DNA of 64,000 nt from NCBI RefSeq assembly GCF_003387475.1, contig NZ_QUNO01000006.1, positions 186,001 through 250,000 of the forward strand. The letters run 5' to 3'. This DNA comes from Kutzneria buriramensis (lineage in GTDB: Bacteria > Actinomycetota > Actinomycetes > Mycobacteriales > Pseudonocardiaceae). Each line of letters opens with the position of its first letter. Position 1 is the first letter of the stretch. The notes beneath the pieces were generated by a model, which had not been told where the DNA came from, searched no databases, and was given only the letters and a program-made list of their open reading frames with translations. Both the position numbers and the translations under genes were made by a program. This document shows positions 59,512 to 64,000 of this stretch, one piece after another.

Positions 59512-60867
59512 CACGGGAACCAGCGACTGCACCACCGCGGCGACCACCAGCACGGCGGTTCCGAACCACAGAGCCGGTTCGAGGCCCCGGACGAAGGTCG
59601 CCGCGGTGGCGTATCCGCCGTTGGCCGCGAAGACCCCGGACAGCGTGGCGATGCCCAGCACCACGCCGAGCTGCCGGGTGGCGTTGTTCATCCCGGAGGC
59701 GACGCCCTCCTGCTCTGGCGTGACGAAGTCCAGCGTCTGCCGGGCACCCAGCGCGAAGAACATGCCCATGCCGACGCCGGCCAGCACCATTGCCGGCAGC
59801 AGTTCGAGGTAGGGCGTGTTCGTCGACACGACCAGCGCGAAGGCGCCCAGCGCCGCGGCCATCACCAGGGCGCTGACGATCAGCAGCCGGCGCACGCCGA
59901 AGCGGTTGGCCAGCATGGCCGTCAGCGGGGCGGTGATGACCGGCATCAGGGTCCACGGCAGGGTGCGCAGGCCGGCGGTCATCGGCGGGTAGGCCAGCAC
60001 GTTCTGAAGGAACTGGGTCAGCAGGAACACGGCACCGAACATGCCGCCCTGGGCCAGCAGGGAGACCAGATTGGACAAGGTGAAACCCCTGCTGCGGAAC
60101 AACTGCGGCGGCACCACCGGCATCGCCGCCCGGCGCTCCCACCAGCCGAACACCGCGAACAGCACCAGGCCGGCGGCGATCGACAGCGGCACCTGGGGGT
60201 TGCCCCAGCCGAGGCTGGAGGCGCGCACCAGGCCGTAGCCGACACCGACCATGGCCAGGGTGACCAGCACCGTACCGCGCACGTCGAGGCGGGAGTGCGG
60301 GCCGTGGCTCTCGCGCAGCAGCACCGCCGCCAGCGGGACCAGCACCACGCCGATCGGCACGTTGATCCAGAAGATCCAGTGCCAGTCGCCGTACTCCACG
60401 ATCAGGCCGCCGACCAGCGGCCCGAGCGCGATGGCCAGGCCGCTCATGCCGCTCAGGCCGGCGATGGCCAGGCCGCGGCGGCGCGTCGGCACGGCCCGCA
60501 CCAGCATGGTCAGGGCCAGCGGGAAGATCACCGACCCGCCCACGCCCTGGATGGCGCGGGCGGCGATGAGCATGCCGGCGGAGTCGGACAGGGCGGCCAG
60601 GGCGGATGCGGCCGTGAAGACCGCGATGCCGGTGGTGAAGATCCGCTTCCGGCCGAACCGGTCGCCGACGATGGCGGCGGTCAGCAGGAAGACGGCGAAG
60701 GTCAGGGTGTAAGCGCTGACCGTCCACTCCAGACTCTCCAGGCTCGCGTGCAGGTCCGCGCGCAGCCGGGGCAGCGCGGTGGTCACGACGAGGTTGTCCA
60801 TCGAGGCCATGAAGGCCGCGACGCCGGTGAGCGCGAAGGTGGTCGGCCCGCTGCCGGACTTGCTCAT
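59401..60867 (-). CDS. MFS DHA2-family (14-TM) drug exporter
   Basis: A 488-residue exporter with about 14 membrane helices. Motif A is GDRFGRKRIF, motif B-like AARAIQGVGGSVIFPLALTM, and motif C-like GLAIALGPLVGGLIVEYGDW followed by HWIFWINVPIGV, all typical of DHA2 proton-drug antiporters of the EmrB/QacA type. The last 35 or so residues (after VPVSHQG) are hydrophilic and encoded across the end of the lactonase gene. Likely role: export of the cluster's product. Confidence 0.88.
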   Translation of the reverse strand: MSKSGSGPTTFALTGVAAFMASMDNLVVTTALPRLRADLHASLESLEWTVSAYTLTFAVFLLTAAIVGDRFGRKRIFTTGIAVFTAASALAALSDSAGMLIAARAIQGVGGSVIFPLALTMLVRAVPTRRRGLAIAGLSGMSGLAIALGPLVGGLIVEYGDWHWIFWINVPIGVVLVPLAAVLLRESHGPHSRLDVRGTVLVTLAMVGVGYGLVRASSLGWGNPQVPLSIAAGLVLFAVFGWWERRAAMPVVPPQLFRSRGFTLSNLVSLLAQGGMFGAVFLLTQFLQNVLAYPPMTAGLRTLPWTLMPVITAPLTAMLANRFGVRRLLIVSALVMAAALGAFALVVSTNTPYLELLPAMVLAGVGMGMFFALGARQTLDFVTPEQEGVASGMNNATRQLGVVLGIATLSGVFAANGGYATAATFVRGLEPALWFGTAVLVVAAVVQSLVPVSHQGDAGGSGHREGGLDELQEPAVLVDPERGDRARN

Positions 60868-60904
60868 CGGCCCTCCAGGGGCTTGCGAGACGGCGGGTCG
60901 CTTC

Positions 60905-60926
60905 GGATAGTATAGCTATGGATAGT
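60905..60926. promoter_or_regulatory. Repeated GGATAGT in the MFS/AKR divergent promoter
   Basis: GGATAGT occurs at 60905-60911 and 60920-60926, 15 bp apart. The second sits in TATGGATAG (60917-60925), which recurs exactly on the other strand at 57452-57460 in the SARP/HadA divergent region. A related ACTATCC lies at 62717-62723 before the MMPL gene. This suggests one regulator acting at several promoters of the cluster. Confidence 0.45.
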
Positions 60927-60963
60927 GATAATGACAGCTTCTCGTTCTGATCGGGGGAGACAG

Positions 60964-61986
60964 ATGGAGCACCGCGTTCTCGGCCGCACCGGGCTGCGCG
61001 TCAGCCCGCTGTGCCTGGGCGGCATGATGTTCGGCCTGTGGGGCGGCACCGAGTACGAGGAGTCCGCCGCGATGATCAACCGCGCGCTGGACGCGGGCGT
61101 CAACTTCATCGACACCGCCGACGTCTACTCGCAGGGCGGGTCCGAGGAGATCATCGGCCGGGCGCTGAAGGGCCGCCGCGACGACGTCGTGCTGGCCACC
61201 AAGGTGCACAACCCGATGGGCGAGGACGTCAACCAGCGCGGCAACTCCCGCCGCTGGGTCGTGCGCGAGGTGGAGAACAGCCTGCGCCGGCTGGACACCG
61301 ACTGGATCGACCTCTACCAGATCCACCGGCCGGACCCGGACACCGACATCGAGGAGACGCTGTCCGCGCTGACCGACCTGGTGCGGGCCGGCAAGATCCG
61401 CTACCTGGGGAGCTCGACCTACCCGGCCTCACGCATCGTGGAGGCGCAGTGGGTGTCCGACCGCCGCAACCTCGCGCGCTTCGTTTGTGAGCAACCCCCG
61501 TATTCGCTGCTGGTCCGCGGCATCGAGGCCGACGTGCTGCCGACCGCGCGGCGGCACGGCATGGGCGTGATCACCTGGAGCCCGCTGGCCGGCGGCTGGC
61601 TGACCGGCCGCTACCGCAAGGGCCTAGAGGTGCCACAGAGTCGGCGGGTGGTGATGCTGTCCGACCGCTACGACATGAACCTGGCCGGCAATCAGCAGAA
61701 GTTCGAGGCCGCCGACGCGCTGGCCAAGCTGGCCGACGAGGCCGGCGTGACGCTGATCGAGCTGGCCATCGCGTTCGTGCTGCGGCACCCGGGCGTCACG
61801 TCGGCGATCATCGGACCCCGCACGATCGAGCATCTCGAGAGTCAGCTCACCGCTGCCGACGTGTGGCTGAGCGACGACGTGCTGGACCGGATCGACGAGA
61901 TCGTGCCGCCGGGCGTCACCCTGAACGCCGCCGACGCCGGCTGGCAGGAGCCGGACCTGACGACGCCGTCGCTGCGGCGCCGGTGA
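60964..61986 (+). CDS. Aldo/keto reductase
   Basis: A 340-residue NADPH-dependent AKR: HRVLGRTGLRVSPLCLGGMM, FIDTADVYSQGGSEEIIG (catalytic Asp and Tyr), LATKVHNPMG (Lys) and DWIDLYQIHRPD (His). The NADPH-binding IIGPRTIEHLESQL is near the C-terminus. GGGGGAGA four bases before ATG 60964 fixes this start over 60925. A tailoring ketone reduction is plausible. Its last 71 bases overlap the convergent MerR gene. Confidence 0.88.
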   Translation: MEHRVLGRTGLRVSPLCLGGMMFGLWGGTEYEESAAMINRALDAGVNFIDTADVYSQGGSEEIIGRALKGRRDDVVLATKVHNPMGEDVNQRGNSRRWVVREVENSLRRLDTDWIDLYQIHRPDPDTDIEETLSALTDLVRAGKIRYLGSSTYPASRIVEAQWVSDRRNLARFVCEQPPYSLLVRGIEADVLPTARRHGMGVITWSPLAGGWLTGRYRKGLEVPQSRRVVMLSDRYDMNLAGNQQKFEAADALAKLADEAGVTLIELAIAFVLRHPGVTSAIIGPRTIEHLESQLTAADVWLSDDVLDRIDEIVPPGVTLNAADAGWQEPDLTTPSLRRR

Positions 61987-62632
61987 CATGCCCGTCCGCC
62001 TGGTCGGTCGAGGTCAGCCGCTCCGCGGCGGCCTCCTGGGCGAGCCGGCGCAGTGCCGCCAGCAGGGCGTCGCCGAGCAGCGTCCAGATCACCACCGCCT
62101 CGGCCATGCTGTCCACGTCCGGCCGGCGCAGGATCTCCCGCACCTCCGTCTCGGCCAGCCGCTCGGCCGTCGCGGCGTAGTCGTCGAGCACTGCGGCGAC
62201 GTAGTCCTCCTGGCCGAGGCGGCGCAGCGTGGCGATCACCTCGGCCAGCGTGCCCCGGGCCGGGTTACGCGGCCGCACCTGCCAGCCGTGCCGGCCGATC
62301 AGCTCGTCCACGTCGCGGCGCGAGGCCGCCCAGGCCTCGTCCTCGACGTGCTCACGCGGCACGGTGATCGAGTACTGGGCCTTGCCCAGGCTGTGCAGGA
62401 TGCCGCGGTCGGGCGTGTCCACATTGGCCAGCACGGTCTTGGCCGCGGCCACCGACAGCCCGCCCACGTCGATCAGCGCGCGGACCAGCTTGAGCCGGCG
62501 GACGTGCTCCTCGCTGTACTGGGCCTGGTTGGGACTGGTCCGCTCGCCCGGCGGCACCAGCCCCTCACGCAGGTAGTACTTGATCGTCGGCACCGGCATC
62601 CCGGTGTACCGACTCAGTTCAGCGATCCGCAC
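61916..62632 (-). CDS. MerR-family transcriptional regulator
   Basis: A 238-residue regulator with the MerR winged helix at the N-terminus (VRIAELSRYTGMPVPTIKYY, LREGLVPPGERTSPNQAQYS), then a long helical C-terminal domain (WAASRRDVDELIGRHGWQVR, EVREILRRPDVDSMAEAVVI) likely to bind a ligand; no Cys metal site is seen. AAAGGA six bases upstream supports GTG 62632. It is divergent from an MMPL transporter with an inverted repeat between them and probably controls that pump. Confidence 0.86.
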   Translation of the reverse strand: MRIAELSRYTGMPVPTIKYYLREGLVPPGERTSPNQAQYSEEHVRRLKLVRALIDVGGLSVAAAKTVLANVDTPDRGILHSLGKAQYSITVPREHVEDEAWAASRRDVDELIGRHGWQVRPRNPARGTLAEVIATLRRLGQEDYVAAVLDDYAATAERLAETEVREILRRPDVDSMAEAVVIWTLLGDALLAALRRLAQEAAAERLTSTDQADGHVTGAAATASSGPAPASRRRRRSG

Positions 62633-62664
62633 GACCACTCCTTTCCGACGGTCACACCGTACTT

Positions 62665-62682
62665 GCCGGCGAAAACGCCGGC
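62665..62682. promoter_or_regulatory. Inverted repeat in the MerR/MMPL promoter
   Basis: GCCGGCG-AAAA-CGCCGGC has perfect seven-base arms and lies between the divergent merR and MMPL genes. It is a plausible MerR operator, although MerR sites usually sit between the -35 and -10 boxes, which I cannot place with certainty (TAGGTATAGGTAG follows at 62693). Confidence 0.5.
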
Positions 62683-62738
62683 GCCAACAGTCTAGGTATA
62701 GGTAGTGGGCAGCGCGACTATCCAAGGAAGGGGTTGGC

Positions 62739-64000
62739 ATGTTCGCCACCCTTGGCAGGTTCGTGACCAGGCACCACCGCGCCGTGCTGATCGTCGCGCT
62801 GGCGCTGCTGGTGCTCGGCGGGCTGTGGGGGAGCGGGGCGCCGGGGTCGCTCAGCGGCGGTGGCGGCTTCGATGATCCGAACAGCGCGTCCGTGCACGCC
62901 GACCAGCTGCTCGCCGGCCCGCTGGGCCGCGACGTGAGCGACGTGGTCGCCGTGTACTCCAGTCCTACCAAGACAGTTGACGATCCGGGCTTCGCCCAGC
63001 CGGTGCAGCGGGCGCTGGCCGCCATCCCGCGCGGCGACGTCACCCGACTCGACTCGTACTGGTCGACCCACTCCGCCGACTACGTCTCCAGCGACCGGCA
63101 CTCGGCGTACGCCACGCTCCAGCTGCGGTCCAGCGACGACCAGGAGCGCGTCAAGGAGCTCAAGGCTATCCAGAGCTACTTCAACGCGCCCGGCGTGACG
63201 GTGCGGCTCGGCGGCATGACGCCGATGACGTCCCAGGTGAACGCACAGAGCGCCAGCGACATCGTGCGGGCCGAGGCGCTGTCGCTGCCGGTGCTGCTCC
63301 TGCTGCTGGTGATCATCTTCGGCAGCCTGGTCGCCGCGTCGTTCCCGCTGGCGATCGGCATCCTGGTGGTGATCGGCTCGCTGGGCCTGCTCCGGTTCGT
63401 CACGATCTTCACCGACCTGTCCACGTTCGCCATCGAGATGGTCAGCGTGCTGGGTCTCGGCCTCGCGATCGACTACGCGCTGCTGATGGTCAACCGGTTC
63501 CGGGAGGAGCTGCGCGGCGGCCGGACCGTCGATGCCGCCATCGAGCGCACCGTCGCCACCGCTGGCCGCACGGTCGCCTTCTCCGCGCTGGCCGTCGCGA
63601 CATCGTTGCTGGGCATGCTGTTGTTCCCGTCCCGCTTCCTCCAGTCGATGGGCTACGCAGGCGTGGCGACTGTGCTGCTCGCGGCCGCCAGTTCGCTGAC
63701 CGTGCTGCCGGCGCTGCTGAAGTGGGCCGGGCCGTGGGTGGACGCGCTGCGGATTCCGCTGCCGCGCTGGCGCACTCCCGCCGACGAGACCCAGGGCCGG
63801 TGGTACCGCGTCGCCAAGACCGTCATGCGGCGGCCGGTGCTCAGCGCCGTCGGCATCGTGCTTGTGCTGGTCACTCTCGGGCTTCCCTTGCTGGGCGCGA
63901 ACTGGGCCCGTCCCGGCGACTGGGTGCTGCCCGTCAACGCCGACGCCCGCGCCGTCACCCAGCAGCTGGCCACCCAGTTCAAGGCCGATCCGGCCAAGGT
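62739..64000 (+). CDS. MMPL/RND-family transporter (partial, runs off the window)
   Basis: The first 420 residues are visible. They show an N-terminal helix (HHRAVLIVALALLVLGGLWG), an extracytoplasmic domain, then a bundle with the MMPL signature MVSVLGLGLAIDYALLMVNR FREEL and SALAVATSLLGMLLFPSRFL. The second half begins with VLSAVGIVLVLVTLGLPLLG before the edge. AAGGAAGGGG precedes ATG 62739. MMPL proteins export lipids or polyketides with proton motive force; this may export the cluster's acyl product. Divergent from MerR. Confidence 0.88.
   Translation, partial: MFATLGRFVTRHHRAVLIVALALLVLGGLWGSGAPGSLSGGGGFDDPNSASVHADQLLAGPLGRDVSDVVAVYSSPTKTVDDPGFAQPVQRALAAIPRGDVTRLDSYWSTHSADYVSSDRHSAYATLQLRSSDDQERVKELKAIQSYFNAPGVTVRLGGMTPMTSQVNAQSASDIVRAEALSLPVLLLLLVIIFGSLVAASFPLAIGILVVIGSLGLLRFVTIFTDLSTFAIEMVSVLGLGLAIDYALLMVNRFREELRGGRTVDAAIERTVATAGRTVAFSALAVATSLLGMLLFPSRFLQSMGYAGVATVLLAAASSLTVLPALLKWAGPWVDALRIPLPRWRTPADETQGRWYRVAKTVMRRPVLSAVGIVLVLVTLGLPLLGANWARPGDWVLPVNADARAVTQQLATQFKADPAK

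Overview
The window is high-GC DNA with long, tightly packed and often overlapping genes (ATGA and TGATG junctions), GTG starts, SARP and AfsA-type regulators, F420/LLM oxidoreductases, an S53 peptidase and many actinobacterial IS families. This points to a filamentous actinomycete. I would guess Pseudonocardiales (Kutzneria/Amycolatopsis-like), but I cannot prove the genus from the sequence alone.

Layout. Positions 1-26.8 kb are a mosaic. Intact cassettes are a DUF1490 + CtpC-type metal ATPase pair, an epoxide-hydrolase-like enzyme with its TetR, a TetR/SDR pair with matched operators, a DM13 protein, an F420-type nitroreductase, a 1405-residue secreted S53 peptidase with its divergent TrmB/LuxR regulator, two methyltransferases, and LysR with a dihydroxyphthalate-decarboxylase-like protein. 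They are interleaved with remnants of IS3-like, IS630, IS5 and IS701 transposases, with broken genes (YcnI, LLM, chloride channel) and with a tRNA-Pro 3' fragment that looks like an old attachment site.

Positions 26.8-34.65 kb hold an eight-gene, mostly overlapping operon related to the Nit1C / MSMEG_0565-0572 nitrogen clusters: flavoprotein, amidohydrolase, Sll0783 protein, radical SAM protein, GNAT-AIR synthase fusion, two tandem carbon-nitrogen hydrolases and a glycosyltransferase. The second hydrolase has lost the catalytic Cys and Glu. The usual long Sll0784-type nitrilase is not present.

Positions 34.7-39.4 kb carry a membrane-anchored multicopper oxidase divergent from a NarL-type two-component system, with two palindromes between them. 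Positions 39.8-44.6 kb carry a Crp-family regulator followed by a three-gene overlapping operon: an atypical class III nucleotidyl cyclase, a P-loop NTPase and a two-TM protein. A distinctive repeat motif is shared by the cyclase tail and the NTPase head. This is my best candidate for an undescribed system.

Positions 44.8-49.0 kb contain integrase and ISAzo13 scars, a PQQ-type beta-propeller protein, and a decayed, inverted, partly deleted copy of genes found intact at 52.7-56.6 kb. Positions 49.3-64 kb form a compact biosynthetic cluster: an atypical NarL regulator, ACP-KS-KSQ/CLF-like (minus strand), AfsA-HAD-SDR-SnoaL, an LLM oxidoreductase, SARP, a HadA/HadB-like dehydratase pair, a lactonase-fold enzyme, an MFS exporter, an aldo-keto reductase, MerR and an MMPL transporter that runs off the end. 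The likely logic is that KS/ACP builds a short beta-ketoacyl chain, AfsA/HAD/SDR make a butanolide-type product or signal, and SARP, NarL and MerR control the cluster with MFS/MMPL export.
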